Virus record (IMG/VR): IMGVR_UViG_3300034682_000175
Span: 1-31,920 of that record
DNA: 31,920 bases
Strand: one strand, 5' to 3'
Source of the DNA: a virus
The position numbers and the translations under genes are program-made. Positions 8,746 through 15,555 of the stretch are shown here, piece by piece (position 1 is the stretch's first letter; each line of letters begins with the position of its first letter). The notes beneath the pieces are model-generated. The model worked only from the letters and a program-made list of their open reading frames with translations. It was not told the origin of the DNA and did no database searches.

Positions 8746-9110
8746 GCATGCTCCAGTCTGGAAGGTTGGGGTTTGTTAGCGGCGCGGTTCTCAGCCGCGA
8801 TTGGGGTGTAAAAAGCGAGATCGAACTCGACGTGTCGGATGCGGATGTGCACGATCCATGCGGTGAGGCCTTGACGAGCTTTCGGCTGATGCTGAGGTTT
8901 GATCGGCGGGGAGATCTCGTAGCCGCGATTGCGCATGAGCTGTAAAACGCTGGGCAGATGCAAATGCAAGCCGTCTTCCGACACTTCAGCGGGAGTGCAG
9001 ACGTGTGCACTGCAAAAGCGATTCAGGACCGCTCGATCGCGTGTCTTATGCAAGGCCTGGCTGAGCTCCCCGGTCCCGACGGTCGCGCGTGGGGCAGTGG
9101 CGGCAATCAT
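8742..9110 (-). CDS. Hypothetical phage protein (122 aa), restarted
   Basis: The open frame extends to 9275, but a real small gene occupies that upstream DNA in another frame and stops here. I therefore start this protein at 9110, where ATG overlaps that stop as ATGA. The 122-residue product is basic with a possible helix (LPSVLQLMRNRGYEI) and a Cys pair in FCSAHVCTPAE. No family is recognised. It overlaps the ParB-like gene by ATGA. A near-perfect copy of the 16-bp palindrome lies inside it at 8995-9010. Confidence 0.65.
   Translation of the reverse strand: MIAATAPRATVGTGELSQALHKTRDRAVLNRFCSAHVCTPAEVSEDGLHLHLPSVLQLMRNRGYEISPPIKPQHQPKARQGLTAWIVHIRIRHVEFDLAFYTPIAAENRAANKPQPSRLEHA
8995..9010. 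repeat. parS-like palindrome, copy 2 (one mismatch)
   Basis: GTGCAGACGTGTGCAC is one base from the perfect 16-bp palindrome. It lies in the 122-aa gene just upstream of the ParB-like gene. Confidence 0.7.
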
Positions 9111-9247
9111 GCGCGCATCACCGAGATCGGCCGTGGCTGTTCGAAGCGACTTGCAGCCTCCAACCATGCGTCGTAGCTCGAGGATGAGGTGAAAAAGAAG
9201 GTGAGCGGGCCGTTTTCGGTCGCTACGGTGACGCGGAACAGGATCAT
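9107..9247 (-). CDS. Small phage protein (46 aa), first gene of leftward operon
   Basis: A short gene not obvious from length alone: MILFRVTVATENGPLTFFFT, then a Ser-rich turn, SYDAWLEAASRFEQPRPIS and VMRA before TGA. It has a good ribosome site (GAGGAAAAG just before ATG) and ends in an ATGA overlap with the next gene. The strand-turn-helix look resembles small proteins encoded just after leftward promoters of Burkholderiales phages. It is the first gene behind the operator-controlled leftward promoter. Function is unknown. Confidence 0.65.
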   Translation of the reverse strand: MILFRVTVATENGPLTFFFTSSSSYDAWLEAASRFEQPRPISVMRA

Positions 9248-9294
9248 CTTTTCCTCGGAAAATGACGACTCGCAACGGAGTCCATTCCGAGACT

Positions 9295-9309
9295 TTAGCC
9301 TAAAGCTAA
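9295..9309. promoter_or_regulatory. Operator copy 1 (left)
   Basis: TTAGCCTAAAGCTAA, one base away from the perfect 15-bp dyad TTAGCCTAAGGCTAA. It lies between the leftward promoter and the first gene. Centre-to-centre distance to copy 2 is 34 bp, the same as between copies 4 and 5 on the right side. Confidence 0.75.
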
Positions 9310-9325
9310 ATCAACCGCAACATTA

Positions 9326-9353
9326 ATTTTAGCCTAAGGCTAACTGACGTAAA
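9326..9353 (-). promoter_or_regulatory. Putative leftward early promoter (PL-like)
   Basis: On the minus strand, TTTACG (9348-9353) and TAAAAT (9326-9331) are separated by 16 bases. The spacer and -10 overlap the perfect operator at 9329-9343, so repressor bound there would block polymerase. It faces the 46-aa gene and the whole leftward operon down to int. Confidence 0.5.
9329..9343. promoter_or_regulatory. Operator copy 2 (left)
   Basis: TTAGCCTAAGGCTAA is a perfect dyad about its central A. It overlaps the leftward promoter, and the same sequence family flanks the Cro-like gene, so it is almost certainly a repressor/Cro binding site. Confidence 0.8.
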
Positions 9354-9364
9354 CGTGCGGGCGT

Positions 9365-9388
9365 AAAAAAGCCCGCGCAGGCGGGCTT
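9365..9388 (-). terminator. Terminator of the repressor-HIRAN operon
   Basis: AAGCCCGC (9369-9376) and GCGGGCTT (9381-9388) form an 8-bp GC stem with a 4-base loop. Read on the minus strand a T-run follows (plus-strand A-run 9365-9370), so it ends transcripts of the HIRAN-like and repressor genes before the leftward promoter. Confidence 0.85.
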
Positions 9389-9408
9389 GTTTGATTGAAA
9401 ACCTGTGA

Positions 9409-9792
9409 TCAGTCGTCGTCTTGTGGCAGATCGAGGCGGACACCGTAGTCACCGCGGTCACCGGGGCCGCGGTCCCAGCCACCTCGAATGATGGCGGCAC
9501 ACTTAAACGTTTCGTGCACGCTAAGCTTCCCGTAGCGAACTATTCGCCGGAAATCACGTGCCGCCTGACGAGACAAGTGCCCGACGTGTAGCCCGTTGAT
9601 TTCAACTCGTACAGCTTTATTGTCGTGAGGGTTTTCGTCATCCAGGATGAGATGTGCGTCGGCTTGCAGGTCAACGCCTTCTTCGCCCCATGGGCCACAA
9701 ATCCTTAAGAGATTGTTGCGGTAGAAGCTCTCACCGGCCACGTTAATTCTGAAGTGTCCTGGGCCAGTGATTCGTGGGATAGTGTCAGGCAT
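9409..9792 (-). CDS. HIRAN-like domain protein
   Basis: A 127-residue protein fitting a stand-alone HIRAN domain. An N-terminal strand with GESFY (FRINVAGESFYRNNLLRICG) is followed by DAHLILDDENPHDNKAVRVE and the signature GLHVGHLSRQAARDFRRIV. A final strand follows (FKCAAIIRGGW, YGVRLDLP). HIRAN domains bind 3' single-stranded DNA ends and occur in Rad5/HLTF-type repair proteins and alone in phages and bacteria. It is 12 bases after the CI-like repressor on the same strand and ahead of a shared terminator, so it should be made in the lysogen. A role in sensing damaged DNA or in protecting the lysogen is inference from position. Confidence 0.7.
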   Translation of the reverse strand: MPDTIPRITGPGHFRINVAGESFYRNNLLRICGPWGEEGVDLQADAHLILDDENPHDNKAVRVEINGLHVGHLSRQAARDFRRIVRYGKLSVHETFKCAAIIRGGWDRGPGDRGDYGVRLDLPQDDD

Positions 9793-9804
9793 TTGTTACT
9801 TGAT

Positions 9805-10512
9805 CTAAGGGCGGCGGAGCTTTTTTCTGTGTTCCGTTACCACACCGATTACAGCGAGTGCCTCGGTGTCGCTCCGTAATGTAGGGTAGTCGTCATTTAA
9901 GGGAACAAGCTCGAAAATCAAGTTCCCGGCTGCATCTATCCCGCGAGGCCGATATTTCTTGAATGTTGCCTGTTCGCTCCCGTTGCGTGCTACGACGTAG
10001 TCGCCGGGATTCGGCGAGATTTCAGGGTCGACCATGATCCGATCTCCTGGGCGAAAATCGGGCATCATCGAGAGTCCTTCTACGTCGAGGGCAAACGCCC
10101 AGCTCGACAAATCCTGATCTGTGTATTCGTATGCGTACCCTGCACCCGGAGGATACGGATTCTCCATATCTCTTAGCGCGCCGGCTTGAATAGACGAGAT
10201 AACAGGAATAGGGCGTAGGCCGCCGCTAGTCGAAGGCTTTACGTTCTCATCGAAGGGTTGGGCGCTTCCTTCGTTGTCGGTGTGTGGCTGATCCAGCCAG
10301 CCAGCAGGTTTTCCTGCTGCCAGCTCAATGCGTCTTGCCGAGCTCGAGCGCATACCGCGGGGCTTGCCAGTAGCAGAGTGCGTAGATCCGTTCATCCACT
10401 GGCTGTACTGCGAAGCGCTGCAACCTATCCGCGCAGCTACAGCGGCAACGCCACCAAATTCATCCGCCAGCAATCGCAGATTTTCTTTGTGGATCGTTTC
10501 TAGTGTTTTCAT
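9805..10512 (-). CDS. LexA/CI-type self-cleaving prophage repressor
   Basis: A 235-residue repressor that should keep the lytic promoters off. The N-terminal helix-turn-helix (FGGVAAVAARIGCSASQYSQ, then WMNGS) reads DNA. The C-terminal S24 peptidase has Ser148 (DVEGLSMMPDFRPGD) and Lys185 (ATFKKY), with the cleavage pair Ala110-Gly111 (SSIQAGALRD). RecA-stimulated autocleavage, giving SOS induction, is therefore expected. It is transcribed away from the Cro-like gene with three operators between them. The likely -10 TAAATA (10521-10526) is only about 8 bases before the ATG, so the mRNA may have almost no leader. Confidence 0.93.
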   Translation of the reverse strand: MKTLETIHKENLRLLADEFGGVAAVAARIGCSASQYSQWMNGSTHSATGKPRGMRSSSARRIELAAGKPAGWLDQPHTDNEGSAQPFDENVKPSTSGGLRPIPVISSIQAGALRDMENPYPPGAGYAYEYTDQDLSSWAFALDVEGLSMMPDFRPGDRIMVDPEISPNPGDYVVARNGSEQATFKKYRPRGIDAAGNLIFELVPLNDDYPTLRSDTEALAVIGVVTEHRKKLRRP

Positions 10513-10523
10513 CTATCCATTAT

Positions 10524-10538
10524 TTAGCAATTGGCTAA
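10524..10538. promoter_or_regulatory. Operator copy 3 (right, next to repressor)
   Basis: TTAGCAATTGGCTAA matches the 15-bp dyad with changes in the inner bases. It overlaps the likely -10 of the repressor promoter, so binding here would give negative autoregulation. Confidence 0.7.
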
Positions 10539-10547
10539 TGGAGTAAA

Positions 10548-10562
10548 TTCGCCTATGGCTAA
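10548..10562. promoter_or_regulatory. Operator copy 4 (right, middle)
   Basis: TTCGCCTATGGCTAA is a weaker copy of the dyad. It is centred 24 bp from copy 3 and 34 bp from copy 5. Confidence 0.65.
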
Positions 10563-10570
10563 CATTCCTC

Positions 10571-10599
10571 TTGCGCTTTATTTAGCCTTAGGCTAATCT
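10571..10599 (+). promoter_or_regulatory. Rightward early promoter (PR-like) for the Cro-like gene
   Basis: TTGCGC (10571-10576), 17 bases, TAATCT (10594-10599). Operator copy 5 covers the spacer and part of the -10. The predicted start point falls at about 10605-10607, on the ATG of the Cro-like gene. Confidence 0.65.
10582..10596. promoter_or_regulatory. Operator copy 5 (right, next to cro)
   Basis: TTAGCCTTAGGCTAA is a perfect dyad, the complement of copy 2. It overlaps the rightward promoter. Confidence 0.8.
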
Positions 10600-10605
10600 G
10601 GCGAA

Positions 10606-10851
10606 ATGAACCTCTCCCAATACCTCGTCCAAGAGCGTGGCCGTCAAGCTTCGTTGGCCCGCGCGATCGGTGCACACGCGCCTGACATTAGCCGTTGGGC
10701 TGACGGTACGAGACCCATTCCCATAATCCACGCAGCAGCGATCGAATCTGCTACCGGGGGATTGGTAACTCGTCAGGAGATGTTCCCAGACGACTGGGCG
10801 CGCATCTGGCCCGAATTGGCAGCTGCCTGTATCGAAGGCAACCCAGCATAA
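10606..10851 (+). CDS. Cro/YdaS-like antirepressor-type helix-turn-helix protein
   Basis: An 81-residue protein with an early helix-turn-helix (GRQASLARAIGAHAPDISRW) and the DGTRPIPIIHAAAIESATGG pattern typical of YdaS/Cro proteins of lambdoid phages. It is the first rightward gene and divergent from the repressor. There is no ribosome site before the ATG, and the promoter puts the transcript start at the ATG, so translation is probably leaderless. It likely competes for the same operators to commit to lytic growth. Confidence 0.85.
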   Translation: MNLSQYLVQERGRQASLARAIGAHAPDISRWADGTRPIPIIHAAAIESATGGLVTRQEMFPDDWARIWPELAAACIEGNPA

Positions 10852-10873
10852 GAAAACTTACCCAGTGTAAAGC

Positions 10874-10931
10874 GGCGTGGTCGCTCGATCAGGCACGCCC
10901 CTGCAGTTGCCGCACGGAAATAAAAGCGGCA
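10874..10931 (+). promoter_or_regulatory. Two adjacent hairpins in the leader of the YmfL-like gene
   Basis: GGCGTG (10874-10879) pairs with CACGCC (10894-10899). TGCCGC (10908-10913) pairs with GCGGCA (10926-10931). They sit between the Cro-like and YmfL-like genes without T-runs. They could be an antitermination (nut-like) or processing site. This is weak evidence from pairing alone. Confidence 0.35.
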
Positions 10932-11001
10932 GATAAGTATCCATGTTGCAAGAATAGGTTGGCGCGAGGTCGGCGGCAACCACAGCGAAAGAGAGGCAGT
11001 T

Positions 11002-11463
11002 GTGAATTTAAGGCAATCTTACCTGTCGATGATCAAGGCGTTTCCCGGTGGCTGGGACGCCATGGCCGGGGCTCTCGGCATGAGCCGTGACGCGCTCGAG
11101 AACCGCGTGTACGAGCGCAAGGGGCAAGGCGTTACGGTCGAAACCGCGCTGCAGATCCAGGCGTTCTCGCAGACCACCCACTTTGCCGAAGCGGTCGCAA
11201 CCGCGAGCGGCGGCACGTTCCTCAAGTTGCCTGACGATCTCGACGAAGGTAACGAGCTGCTGATGTCCAAGTTCCAGACGCTCTACGTGCGACTGGGAGA
11301 GTTTTCCAAGGACTTTACCGCGGCGACGGCGGACGACCTGATCGACCGTCGTGAGCAGGCCATCCTCGAGCACGACGCCGCCGAGCTGCACAAGGTCGTC
11401 GCCGAACTCCTCGCGCTTACCTTGCGCATCTATGCACCGCAGGGCGGCAGGGAGGCGGAATGA
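11002..11463 (+). CDS. YmfL-like phage regulatory protein
   Basis: A 153-residue protein starting at GTG after GAGAGGCAG. The N-terminus (MNLRQSYLSMIKAFPGGWDA, then MAGALGMSRDALENRVYERKG) is the YmfL-family helix-turn-helix that occupies the CII-like slot in lambdoid prophages. The rest is helical (LYVRLGEFSKDFTAATADDL, AELHKVVAELLALTLRIYAP) and probably mediates oligomer formation. It likely acts on early promoters, but the targets are unknown. It overlaps the next start by ATGA. Confidence 0.85.
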   Translation: MNLRQSYLSMIKAFPGGWDAMAGALGMSRDALENRVYERKGQGVTVETALQIQAFSQTTHFAEAVATASGGTFLKLPDDLDEGNELLMSKFQTLYVRLGEFSKDFTAATADDLIDRREQAILEHDAAELHKVVAELLALTLRIYAPQGGREAE

Positions 11464-11879
11464 CTCTGCATCGTCTGCCGCGCGCAGGCAGCCGCGCACA
11501 TTCGGTCTTGCTTCACCTAGTGCGGTGTGGCGGGACGTCGACGCCGACAGCGCTGCTTCGCGCAATAGCTTATCCGCGTGCGCGCGCGGAGTTCGACGTA
11601 GCCGTCATCGGACTGCTGGAGCGTCAGGGCCTCGTGGTCAGGAGCAACGAGACGGTACTGCTGACGGTCTGGGGCCGCCAGCTTGTAGAGCCAGAGCCGG
11701 CGCCAGCAGCCGAGGTCGCGGTAGTGACGCCCGGCCGCTACGCGCCGCCGATGCGGCCGCTGTCCCTCAAGAATCGCCCACGCCTGGTGTCGATGCGGCC
11801 AGGTTCGCTCGCATATCGCGACATCCCCTCGCGTATGGCAAATGAACTCGTCTATCACGTAGAGAAGGCGACTGCGTGA
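11460..11879 (+). CDS. Hypothetical phage protein with winged-helix look (139 aa)
   Basis: The first half reads like a winged helix (HSVLLHLVRCGGTSTPTALLRAI, EFDVAVIGLLERQGLVVRS, TVLLTVWGRQLVE). The second half is Pro/Arg-rich and probably disordered. It is coupled at both ends (ATGA with the YmfL-like gene, GTGA with the primase-helicase). A replication-initiation or accessory DNA-binding role is plausible from its place just before the primase-helicase, but unproven. Confidence 0.75.
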   Translation: MTLHRLPRAGSRAHSVLLHLVRCGGTSTPTALLRAIAYPRARAEFDVAVIGLLERQGLVVRSNETVLLTVWGRQLVEPEPAPAAEVAVVTPGRYAPPMRPLSLKNRPRLVSMRPGSLAYRDIPSRMANELVYHVEKATA

Positions 11880-14380
11880 CCGGCCAAGATTTTATTGCTG
11901 TTGGGCGCGCAGCGCTCAACCAAATTGAAACACTCCTCGCCGAATGGTTCCCGAACGGCGCGCGGGAAGGTCACGAATTCTGCATTGGATCGCGCGACGG
12001 TGAGGCTGGCCAGTCGCTGCGCATTCGTCTCACCGGCGACAAGGCCGGGGTTTGGTCTGACTTCTCCGACGGCGAAGCCGGCGGCGATCTGATCTCGCTC
12101 TATGCATTCGTCAACAGCCTCTCTCCAGGCCGCGCCTGCGCGGCCCTGGCCGAGCGCCTCGGTATCCCGCTGACCCCGCGCGATAAACCGAGTGGTAACG
12201 GAAGCGCACCGATCGTCTTGAAGCCGAAACAGTCCCCTATTCGCACGCCTGCGCAAGCCGGCAAAGGGGTAGAAGCACCTGCCGAGAAAAAATCACGGAC
12301 GCCATGGGCGCCGATGCTGCCGGTCCCCCAGGACGCTGGATCGCCACCGAAAGCCCACGTGGTCCGCGGCCGACCCGAAGCATCCTGGGAATACCGCGAC
12401 GTCGATGGCCACCTGCTCGGCGTGATCTACCGGTTCCTGCGTTCTGACGGCGGCAAGGAAGTGCTGCCCTGCGTTTATGCGCGCAACGCGGAGTCCGGAC
12501 GGAAGGAATGGCGTTGGATGGCCTTCCCTGAGCCGAGGCCGCTCTACCTTCGTGGGCCACACCGGCCCGAACTTCCGGTGCTGGTCCTCGAAGGCGAGAA
12601 GTGCGTCGATAAGGCTGTTGGACTTCCTGCGGTGCATGAGAACTTCGAGGTGCTGACGTGGTCCGGCGGCGGCAAGGCTGTCAAAAAATCTGATTGGTCC
12701 GCGATCCGCAGCCGCAACGTGATCTTGTGGGCTGACGCCGACGCAAAGGTCTACAAGGAGGGCCACGAATACGCCGGCCAGATCATGCCTGAATGTGAGC
12801 AGCCGGGCATGGTCGCCATGGTCCAGGTCGCGGCGATCCTGCAGGCGCAGGACTGCAGCGTGTTCTTCATCGATATTCCTGCACCTGGCGATGTGGCCGA
12901 TGGGTGGGACATTGCCGACCTGATCGATGGCGGCGCCACCGAGGAGCAGGTCGTCGCCTGGCTCACTAGGCTGCGCGTCGATCAGGCGGCCGAGGATGAC
13001 GACGAGCTGGTGCAGGAGCCGTCTGCTGACGATGTGCCAGCATGGGTAGCCGAGCAACTGGACGCGGCACCGGCAGGCACTTCCACCCCTTTGCCGGCTG
13101 GCGCGGGCGTGTCGAAGAAGCAGCTTCGCCAGATGCTGATCCAGACGGCGAACGGCGGCGTGAAGGGGTGCCGTGAGAACGTCTACATGGTGATGGAGAA
13201 TGACCCGCGCCTGATTGGCCTGGTTGGCCTAGACATGTTCTCCGGCCTGCAGATGAAGCGCCGCCCGACGCCATGGCCGAGCGAGCCAGGCGAATGGACC
13301 GAATCCGATGACTTCCGCCTGGGCATGTACATGGCCGAGCATCACAGCCTCGTCCTGGCGTCTATCGGCGACATCGAGCGCGGCGTCGCCCAGGCAGCAC
13401 GCGAACATTCCTTCAATCCGGTCGTGGATTACTTCGACCGCTGCGCATCCATGTGGGACGGGCAGGCGCGGGTAGCGACGGCCTTTACCACGTATTGGGG
13501 CGCAGCCGACTCGGAGTACCTGCGGCTGGTGGCTACGATGTTCTTCATCGGGATTGTGGTCCGCGGCTACCGGCCGGGGGTGAAGAACGACCACGCGCCA
13601 GTGTTCGAAGGCGGCCAGGGCCGTGGTAAATCGACTGCGCTCAAGGTGCTGGGCGGCGACTGGTTCGCCGACACGCCTTTCCGGATGGGGGAGAAGGACG
13701 GCTACCTGTCGATCCAGGGTGTGCTGCTGTATGAGGTCGCCGAGCTCGAGCAGTTCAACCGCTCCGAGGTCACGGCCATCAAGGCCTTCATGTCCAGCAC
13801 CGTCGACCGCTTCCGCGAGCCATACGGCCGCCGCATGAAGAACATGCCGCGCCGATGCGCTTTCGCCGCGACGACGAACGAAGACGCCTATTTCAAGGAC
13901 TCAACCGGGAACCGGCGCTTCTGGCCGGTCGAGACGGGGCGCCTCGATATTGAAGCGCTGATCGCGGATCGCGACCAGCTGTTCGGCGAAGCGATCGCGC
14001 TGATGAATGCCGGCGTCCAGTGGTGGCCGACATACGAGCAGCAGCAGCGCCTGATCAGTCCGATGCAGGAAAGCCGCGAGATCCCGGATCCATGGCATGG
14101 ACGCGTGTACGAATATCTGGAAGGGATGGACACCGAAGGCAAGCCGACGATGGTTGGCAAGGTCACGCGCATCACCGCGCGCGAGCTGCTGACCAGGGCG
14201 CTGCACTTCGAGTTGTCGAAGATGGGGCCAGCGCGGGCAGAGACGATGCGTATCGGCGCGATCATGCGCAAGCTGGGATGGAGCAAGGAGCGGAGTACGG
14301 AAGGCGCACGCGAGTATTTTTACGAGCGGCCGAAGGCAGCTCCTGCAGGGGGCGAGGTGGGAAATGGCCTGCCAGGTTAA
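11876..14380 (+). CDS. Toprim/VapE-type primase-helicase
   Basis: An 834-residue replication protein starting at a GTG that overlaps the previous stop. A short N-terminal primase-associated part is followed by a Toprim-like segment (PVLVLEGEKCVDKAV at about 233-247 and NVILWADADAKV at about 281-292). The C-terminal VapE helicase has Walker A GGQGRGKS at 579-586, Walker B-like LLYEVAELEQF about 616-626, a sensor (CAFAATTNED) and an arginine-finger region (STGNRRFWPVE). It should prime and unwind phage DNA. No DnaB or DnaC-type loader is present, so it probably acts alone, as P4 alpha does. The inverted-repeat cluster right after it may be its origin. Confidence 0.9.
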   Translation: MTGQDFIAVGRAALNQIETLLAEWFPNGAREGHEFCIGSRDGEAGQSLRIRLTGDKAGVWSDFSDGEAGGDLISLYAFVNSLSPGRACAALAERLGIPLTPRDKPSGNGSAPIVLKPKQSPIRTPAQAGKGVEAPAEKKSRTPWAPMLPVPQDAGSPPKAHVVRGRPEASWEYRDVDGHLLGVIYRFLRSDGGKEVLPCVYARNAESGRKEWRWMAFPEPRPLYLRGPHRPELPVLVLEGEKCVDKAVGLPAVHENFEVLTWSGGGKAVKKSDWSAIRSRNVILWADADAKVYKEGHEYAGQIMPECEQPGMVAMVQVAAILQAQDCSVFFIDIPAPGDVADGWDIADLIDGGATEEQVVAWLTRLRVDQAAEDDDELVQEPSADDVPAWVAEQLDAAPAGTSTPLPAGAGVSKKQLRQMLIQTANGGVKGCRENVYMVMENDPRLIGLVGLDMFSGLQMKRRPTPWPSEPGEWTESDDFRLGMYMAEHHSLVLASIGDIERGVAQAAREHSFNPVVDYFDRCASMWDGQARVATAFTTYWGAADSEYLRLVATMFFIGIVVRGYRPGVKNDHAPVFEGGQGRGKSTALKVLGGDWFADTPFRMGEKDGYLSIQGVLLYEVAELEQFNRSEVTAIKAFMSSTVDRFREPYGRRMKNMPRRCAFAATTNEDAYFKDSTGNRRFWPVETGRLDIEALIADRDQLFGEAIALMNAGVQWWPTYEQQQRLISPMQESREIPDPWHGRVYEYLEGMDTEGKPTMVGKVTRITARELLTRALHFELSKMGPARAETMRIGAIMRKLGWSKERSTEGAREYFYERPKAAPAGGEVGNGLPG

Positions 14381-14862
14381 ACACGCAGCCGTGATCATGA
14401 CGGCGACTCACCAGGGATCGCGGGCGCATCGTGCGCAGGCGGAAAAGGTGCTGTCGTCGCTGCTCAAGGTAGCGATTCTTGTCCAAGGACGGACAGCCGT
14501 CCAACCTCGATTTTTTGAGGTTAGACGGCTGAAACCTGCATGGATAGTGGGTTTCCCAACCTCCCAACCTCGCCAACCGACACGCGCCCCCGCGCACACC
14601 CGCGTATACGTGCGCGACGGGTCGATGTGGCTCTTGCCCCTTTTGGCAAAACTTAGAAAGAGGTTAGGTAGGTTAGGAGGTTGGCAAACACAGCATCCAT
14701 GCGGGTTCCAGCCGTCCAACCTTTTCGCCAACCCTTCAGCGGTTAGACGGATCGAAAGCAGGTCGACCAGTGGATACGGGCAGTTCGGATATTGGGCAGG
14801 CCGATGTTGAAGGACAAGTAGGGAGCAACCCGGCAAGGACCGGGCAGGGCAGGGCAGTGACG
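14381..14862. other. Non-coding stretch holding the inverted-repeat cluster
   Basis: About 480 bases with no gene that I trust. An open frame at 14364-14810 runs through it, but its product has no domain look and is written by the repeats. The main content is the nested repeat block at 14494-14750, described separately. Confidence 0.6.
14494..14750. repeat. Nested inverted-repeat cluster, candidate replication origin
   Basis: A left hairpin has a 15-bp stem with one mismatch (14494-14508 with 14517-14531, loop GATTTTTT). Then a 46-base arm (14533-14578) pairs imperfectly (about 80% by eye) with 14662-14707. Inside their 83-base spacer CGCGCAC (14591-14597) pairs with GTGCGCG (14610-14616). 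A right hairpin CCGTCCAACC/GGTTAGACGG (14712-14721 with 14741-14750) mirrors the left one. The short word YAACC or its complement recurs about a dozen times. Repeat-rich DNA directly behind a primase-helicase gene suggests an origin with iterons. A structured RNA is the alternative. Confidence 0.7.
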
Positions 14863-15315
14863 ATGAATGTGAGAACAGCAAAGGGGCAGGACATGGAAGG
14901 GGTGCAGATGCAACACGAGGCGAACGATTGGATCGAAGTGGCCGCGGCTTCAGAGGGAGCGGGTGAGATGGTCTTGGCCGGCCACGGCGTAGGCGGCGCG
15001 GATGTCGAGCGGGACAGCCCGTTTCGGAAGGTGATGAAGACCTGGGCGCGATGGATGACGCTGGCTGATCAGCAGCACTCGAATGGGTGGGCGAATCCAC
15101 AGGATGTGAAGGAATTCATGGCATGCGGCTCGGCGGTCGAGATCATGATCGACAACCTGCCGCGCATCCAGTGGTGGGCAGTGCGCAAGGCATTCGGAAT
15201 CGCAACGGTGTGGCGATTCCCCGAGCACTCCTACGAGTACGCTTTGGAGGAGGCCGAGCGCACACTGTCCAGGGCAATGCAACGGAATATTGCCACGAGA
15301 CGATATTTCCATTAG
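14863..15315 (+). CDS. Putative late regulator (Q/antiterminator-position protein)
   Basis: A protein of 150 residues from ATG 14863. The frame opens at GTG 14770, and ATG 14894 after AAGGGGCAGG is also plausible. The C-terminal half is well structured: KTWARWMTLADQQHSNGWAN, then MIDNLPRIQWWAVRKAFGIA and TVWRFPEHSYEYALEEAERT, ending in a basic helix. The helix with WWAVRKAFGIATVW resembles a DNA-binding helix-turn-helix. It sits between replication genes and the terminator before the morphogenesis genes, the slot of Q or RinA/ArpU-like late activators. That role is inference; I cannot name its family. Confidence 0.65.
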   Translation: MNVRTAKGQDMEGVQMQHEANDWIEVAAASEGAGEMVLAGHGVGGADVERDSPFRKVMKTWARWMTLADQQHSNGWANPQDVKEFMACGSAVEIMIDNLPRIQWWAVRKAFGIATVWRFPEHSYEYALEEAERTLSRAMQRNIATRRYFH

Positions 15316-15357
15316 GATACGCGTGCTAGATGCCGATATTGCGTCTAACACACGAGC

Positions 15358-15389
15358 AAAGCCCGCCCCGAAAGGTCGCGGGCTTTTTT
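15358..15389 (+). terminator. Rho-independent terminator before the late genes
   Basis: AAAGCCCGC (15358-15366) and GCGGGCTTT (15378-15386) form a 9-bp stem with an 11-base loop followed by six T. It ends early rightward transcription, and read-through would need antitermination or a new late promoter. Confidence 0.9.
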
Positions 15390-15527
15390 GTTTTCAGCAG
15401 GACAGCGCCGTCACCTGGCAAACCGTCGGAGCCCATGATAGTGGCTCCAATCCCGAACCTCAAGCGAACGCTGGACGCCGAATCGGCGCAGGTTGTGGAT
15501 GACGCTCGCCAGCGACCGCTGCGTCTT

Positions 15528-15543
15528 GTGCAGACGTCTACAC
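15528..15543. repeat. parS-like palindrome, copy 3 (one mismatch)
   Basis: GTGCAGACGTCTACAC differs from the perfect 16-bp palindrome at one base. It is non-coding and directly touches the ribosome site (GAAGGAAG) of the first late gene at 15556, so a protein bound here would stand at the start of the late operon. Confidence 0.7.
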
Positions 15544-15555
15544 GAAGGAAGAACG

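Noticed and set aside
7907-9010. Explaining palindrome copies 1 and 2 only by the shared SAxVCT peptide
   Set aside because: Copy 4 is read in another frame and copy 3 is non-coding, so peptide similarity cannot explain the set.
9111-9275. N-terminal extension of the 122-aa protein
   Set aside because: This DNA encodes the 46-aa gene in another frame with a ribosome site and an ATGA join.
14494-14531. Left hairpin as a rho-independent terminator
   Set aside because: The T-run is in the loop, not after the stem, and the hairpin is part of a larger symmetric array.
14364-14810. 148-residue open frame after the primase-helicase
   Set aside because: It runs through the inverted-repeat cluster, overlaps the previous gene by 17 bases and its product has no domain-like pattern; the repeats are better explained as DNA or RNA structure.
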